Assembly: GCA_000727475.1 (NCBI GenBank)
Contig: KL647293.1
Coordinates: forward strand, 1,810,588-1,874,587
DNA: 64,000 nucleotides
DNA from: Sarcocystis neurona
Lineage: Eukaryota; Apicomplexa; Conoidasida; Eucoccidiorida; Sarcocystidae
Reading direction: 5' to 3'
Part shown: piece after piece, positions 49,410-62,700 of the stretch
Layout: each line of letters begins with the position of its first letter
Position numbering within the stretch: the stretch's first letter is position 1
Made by a program: the position numbers and the translations under genes
The notes under the pieces: generated by a model
What the model was told of the DNA's origin: nothing
Database searches by the model: none
Seen by the model: the letters and a program-made list of their open reading frames with translations, nothing else

Positions 49410-52400
49410 CATGACGTCGCCATTTGCAAGCCGGTTCAAATCGTAGAATAATTCGGGCATAGCGGGCTTCAGGGCAAGGCTAACTAACTGGGCGTCTCGC
49501 GAACACGCCAAGCGTGATGCCTGCGTAGAAAAACTCAAGACGAAAATATCCTGTTCATGTATGTAAGATAGAATCAATAAGGTGTGTTATGGCTAACCGG
49601 AAGTACAGATACGAGGCACGAAAAAGCACGGAGCACGTCGACCACTCTTGATGGAGAAGTGTGGCAAAAGGCTATGCATCCGGAATTACTGGGCAGTAGC
49701 CCACCGCAATGGAAGCGGCTGACATGTTTTATTTTCCAGAAGTAAATTAGGCTTGCGTGGCGGAAATAAATGGACGCGTACCCCTCTTCGACACTTGTGT
49801 GTGTTCACTGATACGTAGCTGAGGAAAAGCACGCAGCTGCGTACGCATACAGTCTTTAGCTCGTATGTTCTCACAGAAGATTCACACGCACTTACACCGT
49901 CACTTCACAGTCGTGAACGTTTGTTTACAAGCCACTTTTTTCACGGGAGGCCGCGAGAGTTCTAGGATGAAGCGGGGCGGACTAAGCTTTGGGATATCTG
50001 CCCCGGTACGCAGCAGCACATCGTGGCACAGAGCGAGACGCACTGGGGCCTTGCAGTGACCGTCTGTATCTACATCTCTACGTCAACATCTATGCATACA
50101 TAGACACACATGTATACGTATATAAATGAGGGGTGAACATTTGGAAATGGGGAAGCAGCAGCAGCACCGCAGTCAATTCTCTGTAAAAACGACTGTACGT
50201 CTCTGACCTTCTCGTAGCGGGCAACAATGTCTTGCAACCTGGCAAGCATCCCCTCCGCTGTTCCCCTTGCTTCCGTTGCTGCCGCAGCAGCAGCCGCTGC
50301 TCGTGCGGCAGCCTGCTTTCGTTGTTCCGCAGCCTCGACGGCAAGGGCCGCCTGCAGCTGCAAGGCATAACATATGGGTTAGTTGATCGTCCAATGTTAA
50401 GCACTTCTCAGGTTAGTTCTGTTGCCTCCCATTCGCCGACGTATAGACACATTGTTGTGAAACGCAGACAGCTAGACACACGCAATTGCGCAGACACTGA
50501 AGCTGTCAACAACTTATATACAGGTTCAGACACGCGAAACACTTGCGCGTGTGACGGACGTGAAAATGTACTCGTACTCTGTGAAATTATGAATGATCTA
50601 CCAGCTCCAACACCGTGGCATGATGTACTTGTTTGTGTGCTGTCCTGTAACGTCCTCATTGGCTGTGCACCTCGTTGCGGCGCGCTGCTGCGTCCTCGTA
50701 CATCCTTTAAGTCTCACCTGGACTAGCAGAGGCCATGCTAGGTTGAGAAAAGCATACGCAGAAGTCCCAATGAGCCGCCGGTTTCCTTCCGTGTGCTTCT
50801 TTTCCTTAGGCAAGAATGCGTCAGAATTGAGCAATTCTTTCCCTTCGGTGCCTCGCGTCAACGATCCGAGCTGCTGCCTCCGCTCGTCCGGCTCTCCTTG
50901 CTCACGCAGGACAAGGGCGAACGCTTCCTGGAGGCGTCCCTCATGCAGCAATCGACCGAGAGCAGCTACTGCGTCGGCGGGAAGTTCCCCTTCTCTGAGA
51001 CATTCAAACTGCAGAAGATCCCAGCAGCACAAGAGCAGCCGCACCAACACTGTGGTGGCCATGAACCTACATTGTGACAGCAAAGAAGCCCTTCACCAAA
51101 GTATACGCCTCTTCTCCATCAATGAGCAAATAGTATCACCACATAGTGGCACCTCTCTGTAACGGCAGCAACAGCTCACTCCAGCGTTCACGAATGGTGT
51201 TCCCTTAGTAAATAACGTTGCTCAGAACCCGCGCGTTTAGTATGCCTACGAAGACCCTAGGCGGTAATAACAGGCGTACTGCCGGCAAACATGGGTTTAT
51301 TTTTTTCAGGTAGGAGGGGTACTAATTCCAACGTGCTGCGGGTTTCTTCAGTGAATTACCAGTCACCCGTCGGTACACTGTCATCCCTGCTCAGTCGCCC
51401 CCCTTCTGCAGTAGGGCCGCGACAGCAGTGACGCTGGGTGGCCGCTGTATTCGGATTCGTTTTTAAAAAGCGGGCAGCGCAGCAACTCAAGCAGGGAGTG
51501 TACCAGCAGCGTTGTCACCTAGCAAGTGCCACATACGCGAAAACCCCTCGAACACCATTACCTCTATGATAACAATGTTTTGCCCTAGAGCACGATCGCA
51601 CGCACCTACAACGTAGTGTAAATCCGGCACCAGCAGGAGCCGCTGCGAGCGAGAGAAGCTTCGCAACGTGAACTATTTCACATGTTAGGGATAAATCTCC
51701 TGATGTGGCTTGTATGAAAAATCGCAGTGGCCGGTAGATTGATCGCAAACGAGCACGGCCCACGCGGGTTGATGACTAATGATGTCCCGCAGCAGCCCAT
51801 CTGCTATACCGACACCAGCGATCATCAGCGTGGTGACAGGCGCTCAGGTAACTAGTGATGTCCCGCAGCAGTCCATCTGCTATACCGACACCAGCGATCA
51901 TCCGCGTAGTGACAGACGCTCAGGTACAAGAGAAGGAAGAATGCCGCGCGTGACAGCAAGGTGGCTACACGAAATGAGGGGTGAATCACAAACAGCACTC
52001 CACGTGCTGCGTGTGGGCACACACTAGGAAATCCTCAAGGAATCACATGCAGCACACGAGAGATGTTGTATAAGAGGGGCGGACGCACCACGAAGGCAGG
52101 AGGCGGTGGCGAGCCCTCCAGCACCAGTTGCTTTTGAACAATGGTGAGCAGCTGCAGCAGTTTCGAGTACAGAGCGCGCACGTCGGCCTCAAGTTGAACT
52201 TTTTGGCCGCTCTTCACAGCCGAAACGCCATCCAGTGCCAGTGCTGCTGGTCCTGTTCCAGACGCCGCGCAAGCTCGCCGCAGCCGCAGCTGCTGCACCA
52301 GCAGTTGCCAACATCCGGTTGCTTGCACATCAGAGGTGACAGCGGTCTGCTGCGTTACTGCGTAGGCGATGAACGCCGCACACGCAATAAAGACGTCCAC

Positions 52401-53400
52401 CTGCGATATGTCCGCCAGCTGTATGGATGCGCAGAGTTGACCTGCGAAAGCCTGCAACAGACGGCAACCATCAACGTAGACACCGCGTGTCAGCCCATCC
52501 CCACTCAAATCTCATCCAGCCTCACTACACAAACTCAGGCGCGCTTGAAGGACACTAAGTGTGAACGTAGGTGCAGATACAGATCGACAAAAACATCGAC
52601 TGGACACACTGTGCGTCAGCCATCCTGAACGACGCTCGATGGCGTCCACTGGTGTGGCTCTGTACGTATTACTATGCATTCGTACACTGGTGAAAACAAA
52701 GCAGTAATATTATTCGCACTCTCCATCCACTCTGGACGCATCACCAGTTCTACATGCCTCTCGCTGCACATATTCCAGCGGTTCACGTCCGCAGCCGTTC
52801 CCTTGGAAAAGTGCGCCGTCTACGCGAGACGCCTGCTCCGCTACATGCAGACAGATATGCATTGATTCAACGCCCCTTCTGTAGCTGTAGCGGTACAATG
52901 GCGCACGACTTCCGACACGTCTACACGCTTGCTAATCCAAATACGAAACAAGAGAATGAGAAAACTCATCTATATGTGGTTTTGCTGCTTCCTGCGCACA
53001 GAGACCGATTACACATACACATCGCGATGTACGCGTTATGTACATTCAATATCCTCAGTTTACACGGTAGCAGGTACGCTGCGTGGCTCACGGACATGTG
53101 TCGTTCAGCTCCAGAACGAAGCGCTTCGCAATAAGTACTCTACAGCGGGACCGTCCCTATTTCCTCGGGAGCTGCTGCTTACCAGACTGGCAACAGTCTC
53201 CGCGGCACAAAAGTTCCACGGCGGTAGTTGCTCCACTGCGGCGACTCCAAAGGGCGCGGCCTGTAGAAGACGCAGCTTCGCCCTGCACGACGGCAGCACC
53301 TCACAGCAGCAGCTTCAGATAAACGGCAGGTGTTTCCTGCTGAACGAGCCAGCATCTTCAGCAACTTCACAACGCGCCTGATATCCGCAGCAGCCCGCAG
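49410..53400 (-). CDS. Helical minus-strand exons; 3' part of the solenoid gene or a separate gene
   Basis: Several minus segments are clearly coding in composition. About 53310-53110 contains GVAAVEQLPPWNFCAAETVA. 52500 to about 52060 contains LLQAFAGQLCASIQLADISQ and LYSKLLQLLTIVQKQLVLEG. About 51060-50740 contains FECLREGELPADAVAALGRL and LHEGRLQEAFALVLREQG. 50343 to about 50160 contains AAEQRKQAAARAAAAAAAA and LQDIVARYEKVRDVQSFLQR. 49531-49410 sits behind a good acceptor (ttttctacgcag) and contains ALKPAMPELFYDLNRLANGD. All are Ala/Leu-rich and helical, in line with a continued alpha-solenoid or C-terminal coiled coil. They continue the strand and style of the upstream NUP160-like exons and may be the same gene, but the joins were not resolved. 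Confidence 0.5.
51775..51926. repeat. Tandem duplication, 76-bp unit, in an intron
   Basis: Two copies (51775-51850 and 51851-51926) differ at only about half a dozen positions; both contain atgtcccgcagcag and gctataccgacaccagcgat. They lie between two minus-strand exons. The near identity means a recent duplication. Confidence 0.9.
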
Positions 53401-53777
53401 CAAGCACCTTAGGCAGGATGTCTGCCAACTCCGTCACCCCGTCAGCAAGAAGGTCCACTGGTATCTACAATCGTCCAGAGAATGAAGATAAAATCTATGC
53501 TGGTCTCAGTTGGATCACAAGAACGCGCCGTCGTAAGAAGAAATTACAGCAGAAAAGAAACGCTACCGCCAATCCGCTGTAAATACTCTAGCAACAAATC
53601 CACACACCCTAGATTTTGTGCGGAGACCACGTGTGACTGCTCTTCAATCCACTGCCGACTACATCAACACGGTGCAGCTTACAAACACCAAGAGCAGCGG
53701 CTGAAGGCTGCTAGACACACTGCACAACGAGACACGCAAAAACCAACGAATCCCTTCATACAAAGCGGCTCGAAGAC

Positions 53778-56700
53778 TTACCCAGCTACCGCAGCAATGC
53801 GACGAGCCAGCGACGTCGTAATATAGGGTGGGTGCTCGGACAGCTTCCTGTATTTGAGAACTTCCATGTGAGCTACTTCGGCGGCTACGGCCGATGCTGA
53901 GGAGAATTGGTACTGCGGTAGGGTGGCAGGAGAGGAGAGTGCAAGAGCTTCTGTGCGCGTCATCACTGGCACTGTTGCTAACAACGTCGGTCTTGAGGAA
54001 TAGCACAACGGAAGACTTGCTTTTCCCGAAACAACAGGATGTCCTCCTTCCCGTTCTATTTGCGCAGTCAACCCCGGCTGTCGTGTTCTAAACGCGTTGT
54101 CCGGTGCCACTTCTTCCCTGCCCGGGGAGGGGGTGCAAGGCTCGAGGCGCGTGTGCTGCTGCTCCTGCTGCTGCATTCGGCGACCGTGTTGTAGTGTCTG
54201 TCTCTTCTGCGGTGGCGAGTAGCTGGAAGTAGCAGGCCAGTCATGCGAGTATGAGGCTGCTAACAACAAAGGCCGCAGCAGAGATGGCAAGAGAACAATT
54301 CCTGCTGAAGCTGGTGCGATGGCACTGGCAGGGTATCCGGACGTTTGCAGCAGGCTACTAAACGGGAACGAGGAAAAAGGAGAGGACTCGCACAAGTGCG
54401 CGTCAAGCAGGAGGTTGGCGCACAGACTTGCGCTGCACTCTACAAAACTCAGGCCCTCTTGAAATTGTGAACAAAGAATGCGAGCGGCTTTCTGTCCTGC
54501 TGCGTCATCGGCTGCCGCTCGGGCTGCTCGCCCAGAAGTCGTAGACGTAAAAACCTCCGGACCAACATCCATGCTGGTCGCAGTTGCCGCTGCTGCTACA
54601 GGAACGAGGGCTGACCGTGGCTGTGCACTGTCGATCCAGTCCTCTCCAGAGACAAGCGTCAAACAAAGCTGCATGTGTGGGAGCGCAAAGACGCACGCAG
54701 GAAACCAGCAGCACACGCAAGAACGTCAGAGATCCCGCAGAGCCTTCAGAGCCTGCCTGAGCTATATCTCTGCTTACTGCTTCGCTGCACGCGTGATTCC
54801 GTCACCTGCTGCTGCCGACGCTGTTCGCCTCAACCGGAAGAAAAATATGGGTAAGGTGAGCACACGCACGCGCCGCAAGGACTCAAATACAGAGAAGTCA
54901 ATTTATACTCATATCAGCCGCGCATCCTCACTTTCACTTGGCGTTTCATAGAAGATGACGAATCACGTGGCGCGCACTCTGCTGCAGCGGGTGGCCCTGA
55001 CACTTCGAAGACTGACAGAGTGTCTTGACCTACCAGTCTGACTCTTTCGGATGCCTCCACCAGCCGAATATGCTCTTTGTAGTCTTCTCCTCCTGCATCT
55101 TGTCCCCTCTCCTGCCTCTGCTTGAGCCCCCCCTTCTCCGTGTCTCTCGTTGAGCTCTTGTGCTGCGAAATTATCTGACCGCACGCCACCTTGCAAGGGC
55201 TTCCCCGCCTAAACTGCGATCTAGAATGACTCCCTGAGTCGACTGCTGCCGAGCGCTGCTGCTGCTGTCCGATGTCCTGTAGTTGCTTAAGTCCCCAGAG
55301 GAGCCACGGAGGAAAATACTCGTCCGCGGCTACCATGTTGGCAAAGTGCCGCAATGCAGCACCCTCAGCAGCGGCTACTGTTGCTGCAGTCTCTCTCTCT
55401 GCTGTATGTCGAAAAGACGTTGCCGCAGCGCCGAGGTATGCTGCAGATGCCGAGTACAATTGTGTCCTGCGCAAAACACGGGCAACAGAGCAGCCACGCA
55501 GCAACTTCGTGTTGACACCGTAACTCCATGGGAGGAAGACGCACACGTTTAGCAGTACAAGCAAGAAAAATTGCAGTTTTTTATTAGAGTGGGCAGTGGT
55601 GCATCACAGTCCAGTAACGCCTTCTATGCTCGCTTCAGTGTCAAAGGGTACACCAGCAGTTGGTAACTGGCCGAAACATGGATTCCTTGTTGATTTTCGC
55701 AGGTTCGCGCGATCAGTACACGCCAGTGCAACTGTGCAGAGTCACACCTATGCACAACAGAGTACGTTCAGACAAGGCTCTGTACGCCTTTGGACGCGTG
55801 TCCACTGTACACGCCCGTGTGCGTCTACAAGTGACTCTTTCGCCGACATCTCCGTACGTGTAATCTCAACCAACAATAATACAAAAAAGAATGGATAATT
55901 AGGTGAAATCAGGGACTGAGGCGAGATGCCGCGAATTAAAAATATGCGTATGTTTCTACGATTAAAAGCCATCTCCGCGTATCTGGCCAACAGTCACGCC
56001 CGCTGTGGGTGAGGACGTGCCCGTTTTGTTCTGGTGTGCCTGTCTCTGCAGCATCTGCTGCTACTATCGGTACCGTCATCGCAAAAGACTCGCTACGCAT
56101 CTGGCTTCTGCAAATGCCTCGTAGCTGCCGTCTTCATCAAGGCACTCACTGTACAGCCGCTGCATGCAAGAAAGCCAGCAATGCCGCGTCGGAGCGCCGT
56201 CCCGAGGAGAGGAAATCCTTTTTGAGCAGCTGCACAACACAAAACAGCAGCATTTCCTCATCGCCAAGTACGTCGTGTGATGTTCGGAACTATGTAAAGA
56301 GGCCTACGCGTTTTTGTCGCGCACTCGGTAGCAAGACGATAAGTGATTTCTGACGCGAATGTGAGCCTATGAACACACCTTGTGTGTGCGTCAGCGTCAC
56401 CAAGAGTCGCTTTGTACAGTTATGTGGGTGCACGTGTATGTGTGCAAAAATAGTTACTCTGTAGTAAGTAGGTAAAGTCTCCCGGATCCTTGTAACAGCT
56501 GCGTGTCTCTGAGTTTTTCTCTCCTCTATGTGTGCAGGAGATCATTCACCTTCTGCATTACACTTGTCTTCCCTACCTGCTTCCACCATTTCATCCACCA
56601 ACCTGATCCTATGCACGGCGCAGAGACTGGTGCATCCGCGTGCAAGACAAAGTTATGCTGCGCGTCCACGGCAGACACTTCCGCGTGTGTACGTGTGGGT

Positions 56701-59700
56701 GGCACGACATCCGGTTCGTCAAGAAGTGAGAGCTCACACTGTAGTTCTACAGCAGTATGCAGGCACCAGCGGCCTACGCAAGCCACACGCGACACTGCAG
56801 AGACTACGTGAGACGCATGGGCTCCGTACGCCAGCAACAACGCACTCGACCGCTAAACACACGTATCGAGAACCAAAGGAAACACGGACCTGTGCATAAA
56901 GATACGTGAGAAATATACAGATATCTCTCTTTCCAGATGCAACCTGGATGCAACGAGGCACACAACTGCGGAGATCCATAAAGATGTCCTTGGGAGTTTG
57001 TGGCATCTCGCCAATGTAGGGTTCACCTGGAAAGCCGCAACAGCTGGTCCTTCGCGACCACATTCTGCTGAGACGGACAGGCGCAGCAGAATTCCTTCGA
57101 CGGATAGGTGCCGTTGAGGAATTCGACTTGCTGCACGTACTGCCGCGAGAGACACGCCTTCTGCGTTCCGTAGACGGTGCAGTGTGCGCCTCCACCTGAC
57201 GGCGTCCGCGTCGCTGCTGTATCCGCTCCTTTTGTAAGAGTCGCTGTTCCTCTCGGCGAAGCAGCACGCTGCTCTGTCCCTTCCATGTCTTGAAACACAC
57301 GCCTGCTTCTCTGTCGGTGTTCCCGCTTCACCGTGAATGTGTACGGTTTTTCCTCCCCACTCAGCCGAGCCGGGCGACTGTTGAATCAAAAGACCGGCAA
57401 GAATACGCAGCAGCTGTTCTTTGCGGTCCTCGTACGAACGCAACATGGGTAGCATAGTTGTGGCTGCAGCGAGGTTGCCATCTTCAAGGGCTGCCGTTAG
57501 TGCTGCATTCCATAGTTCTGCTGCATCTGGAAGAACCGAAGGAAGCATACGGCAGCACACCTGCAAAAGAGCCATGAGCTGCGCTCTGTTTTTTTTGGCC
57601 TCGATCCCTTTACCAGCACGCCCGCGCTGCAGAGCAAATGCCTGCTCTCCTCGCATATCCCTGGCAGAAGCTCCGCTCTGGCCGTCATCCGGCGTGCCTA
57701 CTGCCTCTGCTGCTCCAGAGTACCACGGAGAATTTCGGGCGCTTGGGCGCCTTTCATCCGCAATACTTGTCAGCAGCGAGAACAATTTTCCACGCAGCCT
57801 GCTGCTGGTAGTTGCCGCCCGGGCAGCCGCCTGAAACACGGCTACTGCAACCGACAGTCGCGCAGCAGCGGCGGCCAATTCTGCGCCTGCTTCTGCGTCA
57901 TCTGCTGCTTCCTCCGTCGCCATGCTAGCCGTTGCTGCACCTTCCGGTGTCCTACACTCTTGGCTCACGCTACCTCTTGCAGCTGCAACCAACACGTCTC
58001 CCTCTTTTACCGTGTGTTCCGTCAGACCGTCTACTTCTTTTCTGAAAGCGCAGGACACTCGAGTGCGCTGATCAGCAGAAAACTCCAGCGTGAGCGTCGC
58101 TGTTTCGGGATAGAATTCCTGCAGTCCGCACGCAATACGATGCAGTAGCTGAGCGTAGCACCCCCAGAAGTACGCTTCGCTTATTCGTTTTTCAACAGCA
58201 GCATCGGAAACGTCGTTTCTCCTGGCGGCCTCCTTGTCTTGTGATGTTGCAGGCCTGACTCCGTGCTGCTCGTCTATTATGTGTGTTCTTTGTTGCTCTC
58301 TAACAGCGCGTTGCAGTCCAGTGCTTCCTCCTACGGGAAACGCGGCCTTCTCCTGCTGCAGCTGCTGCCAGTCGTGTTGCTGCTGCTGCCATGCTTGTTG
58401 TTGCCTATGCCACTGCTGACGCTCCGGCTCCCAGTCCTGTTGCTGCAGCCATTCTTGTCCATGGTGCCATCCTTGTTGCTGCCCCTGCCCCCGTTCGCCT
58501 TCCTCTTCGGATTGAACACGACGCAAACTGTCCTGTGCCCTGAAGTGCGCCTGCTGTTGCTCTGACTCTTGTTCTTCTCTGAGTAAAGATAGCCGTTGCG
58601 TGTGCTGCTGCAGGACTGGATCTTGAGAGGCGGCTGCCACATGAGACAACTCCAGAGCTCGCTGTTGAAGGCAGGACAGGAGTCGTGCGGTGTCCCGTGC
58701 AGCCGCCTGGATCTCCGAGTATACGCCCGCTACTGCAGGGCCGTTCGCGTCGAAGAGGCAGCGCTGCTGGTAAGCCCAACAGTGAAGAGTGTGAGCCGCT
58801 AAGCGGTGAAGCGTGGACGGAGATTGACAAGAAAAATCAGCCAGCCGGCTTGCCGCCTGCAAGACGAAACGCGGACCTACAGTGTGAAGCAAGAATTTCA
58901 TTCAAGTATAGACATACACATGGAAGTTCACCTTTTTACCTTTTTTGCGCAGAGATCATTGTGCAGTCGACCTCCCTGTGCACCCGAGTCTATGTCTACA
59001 TGACGACTAATGTACGCAAATACGCTAGCTGCGTATCGATCGATCACTGGAACAGGGCTCTGTACACGAACCAAATCCAGATCGGAATGCATGTCTCGAC
59101 ACACGCGATGCGGTCTCGATGTCTGTCCCTCCGTGTCTCCATTTGCAGCTCCCCCTCCCTTCCAATGTCAGTTCTATTTATATGCAGTCAGTGCCACTCT
59201 GCATGCACCATCGCCAGACTATACACATCCGCAAACGCTAACATGATGATCACGTGTGAACGGATCCCGTCCCTTCGCAGCGTGACACTGGGACGTTCTA
59301 CAATACGCTACAAGACGCACACATCATTTTGAAGTATACTGTGCCACCCCACAAACTCACGCGTGCATCTTCTAATCAAGCCAGCTACCGTACACAGGCC
59401 AGTTTCAAACGTACAAGCCCTTTTGTGTACAAGAACACGTGCATATTTTTGCTGCGACAACGTACGGATGTGTGATAGAGGGCGTACTAGGCATGACAGC
59501 ATACCCCCAAATTAACGTTCTGCACCATCGGTCTCAGCAAAGAGACGAACGCTACACGCAGGTGCGGCGAGTTGTAAGTAAGCAGCGTCTTTACCGCCTG
59601 CTGCGTCTGATCCGTACCAACTGAGTGCACACGCACGCTCACAAGAAAGCCCGCTGATGACGAGCGCGACATATTACGCTAAGTTTGAGGCAGAAGGTGC

Positions 59701-62700
59701 GATCACCTGCATTAGACACAACATCAGAAACGCACACACGGCTACAAATCTCTGTCTCTCTCTTCTTTCTTGTATATACGCATATATATATATGTATATG
59801 CATATCAGGCGTCGTTCTCCGCCACCTACGCCTGCAAAAAAGCAGAAAAGAACGGAAACATGTACCGCCCCATGCGTCGTACCCGCAAGCGCTGAGCCAG
59901 AAGGACGTTCTTCAGGAGCCCGCTCTCACACAGGCCGCGAACCAGCCACGGAAGCAGCAGCACCACGCCCGGGTTTTTCTCCAATCTTGAATCTGCTGTT
60001 GGTGAGGCCCCCGTCCCACATTCTGCGGCAGCGGTAGTGTAAGCCGACAATGCCTCTGGAGCGGCAGCAGCTGGTGCGGCACCTCGCTCTAGTGCAGAGT
60101 CCCGAATGTCACTGTTGCAATCAGTTGCTGCTGACGGGGCAAGCCAGCGCTCGTGGAGCAGTTCTACATGCCGTATGTATGTCTCTGTGTCACTCTTAGA
60201 GTAGCACTTCGTCGGCTGGATTCCTCTTTCCGCGCTGTAGTTGTCACTCCTGCTGATCTCTGACTTCCTGCTCTTTTTGCTGACTTTGTTGCTTTTCCTT
60301 CCGTGACGAAGGATGGCATCAGTGAGAAATGTGAGCCGACCTCTAGTGTACTCGCAAAACATCAAGAACAGCACTAGCTGACAGCCTTCGTGCGCGCTCC
60401 TTTCTTCCTTTACGTCAACGGCGTGTGTAGGCGAGGAGCAGCGAGTCGCTGCTGGACCCTCTGCTGCCGCTTCGCCTGCAGCAAGCAGTCTATGGCAACG
60501 GTACTGTCCGGCGGCTGTTGCCCCTTCTCCTTCACGGAAGTGGCCAGAAACGTTTACTTTGTTCCAGACCATTTGCGGGCACTGCGATTCAGACTGGAGA
60601 TTCTGCTGCAGGAGGAGGTCGGACCGCAGTTGCCGCTGCTGCTGCCCCCGCAGCACTCTCTTACAGGGGGCGACTTCTGGTGTCTCGACGAGAGAGCGGA
60701 GTCCAGCAGCCAGTGGCAACTGTAGCCACGCAGCAGCAGCACAGGCCGCCAGCGACACCGCCAGACACAGAGGATTAACAACCAACCAGAAGCACCTGGC
60801 AGCAAGAAGGTCGTTCTTCGCAGCTTTGAACGAGTAATACAGAGAACATGCAAGGTCCGATTGTACGACATAACAACAATTTCTAAGGGTAACAACCGCG
60901 GCGTCAAACAAGTGCAACCCTTGTGTCACGCCAGAAGAATTATCAAATTCGAGGCCCATGTTGAAACAGGCAGGTATGCAGGCCCCCGCAGCAACGGGCT
61001 GGTCGGGAACTGTTGCGCAGAGTGGAATCTTCATCGAAAAGACACCAGGTCAACATACGCACGGACAGGAACACTTGCGATAAACGTGTATACTACTTCT
61101 CGGGCCCGTGATCTCAAATTTTCTGCCTGCGGACACCTTCAGTAAGCGTCAACGCTTGACTCCACAGAGCTTCTGCGTGAGAGTACGAGTTTTAGGTTCA
61201 GCTTACGCATACACAAAGGTGGTCACTCATTATGCTGCATCGTCGGCGTCTAGATTTGCCACTCGTGTGGACGGGCGTCTCTGTCAGCTGTGCTACTGCC
61301 TACTTTGACTCACGAGTCTTACCGAAGCATCGAGGGCCTGAAGGACAGACGAGAGTAGCTGACTTTCAGAACACGTCGCGTCTCCTTCCCCAGAGGAAGC
61401 GAAGTCGTCGCCGCCGACCGGAAATAAAACGGACACCGAGCTTGCGGCCACACGCTCCATGCTCGTGCCGTCTGCGTGAATTGATAGTGAACGCCCGCTT
61501 TTACTTGCAGAACATTCCCGCTCCGGTGACGACGAGCAGACTTTCGAAGGGCTGGCGGGGCCGGGCGCGATCTCACGCGCGGCCCAAATGTTTTCTAAAA
61601 AAGAAGCGACACCACCTCAAACGCTTGGAATTCAAAGGTACACAAAGAGTTTGTGGCAACGCACACTACGATAAATAGAAGGAAATGATAGTAGAGCAAG
61701 GAGGCGGAGACACACAGAACACCCGTAACGTGCACAGGAACAACGCAGCGAGACTTCTAATGCGTTAGTCGATATTACGGTCTTAATACCGTGTATCCGC
61801 CGAATTCACAAAACCGGACAGTTGGTGAGTGGGGCCCCAGGCACCACTCAACATAATGACGAATAACGCGTAGTGTCGGCGTTCCAAGTTACACGAGAAG
61901 TAGGTGGCAGTCGAATGTTGTCGACAGTGCAGCGGGTCGGCCTGGCGCCGGAGTCGAGCACATGCTGCCCAAAAACAGACTCCTGTTGACCATCTGGTGT
62001 GCCCGCGAAGCGACCTACGACTCTTCAGCGTCGTAACCTCCCAGGTGGGTGTCACAGCAGCAGAATAGCAGACATGCGCGTGCATTCCAGTCCCCTTCGA
62101 AAACCTTCTACCTGCGCTGGACGAGTGGAGCTACACACTGGCATACGGCTTGGAGAACGTGTACACAGTAGGCCTTTTATGGAGTGTTGGTGTGCTTACG
62201 AAAGATGCTGTCAACATATTGTTTTGCGTCGGTCGCGTCACTGTACGCGAAACGCCAACTGTCGGTGGTGCTTCGAATCTCTGGAGGCCACCCCCCTCGG
62301 TCGTCGTCTGAAACCTCCCACGCGGTCTGCTGCTTCCGCTCGTGCTGCAGTTCCTGCTCCGCGTTTCGTGCTTGTGGACGCTGACGCGCCTCCTTGGGTT
62401 CCTCCTCCTGTCCCTGCTGCAGCTGCCGCTGCAAAAGCTGCTTCTGAAAATAGCAAGCACCAACAGCAAGGTTGCAGAGAAGCTCGTGCTGTGCCACAAT
62501 ACCAGCTGCTATGGCATTCGCCAGCACGCCTTGAACGGGGGAGGAAATGAACGATAGGAAGCTTTTCATGTCTTGATGCGAAGCTGTCGCTGCTTCTGCC
62601 TCCAGCGTCCACTTCGTGTGTTTCTGTCGACGATCCTGCTCGTCGTTGTGGCTACTACGGTCTGGCGGCCGTACATCCCTTCCGTCAGTATCCGTTGTAG

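Noticed and set aside
56734..57300. 188-codon minus ORF and several similar overlapping ORFs
   Set aside because: It is a shadow frame of the 610-codon exon 58856-57027.
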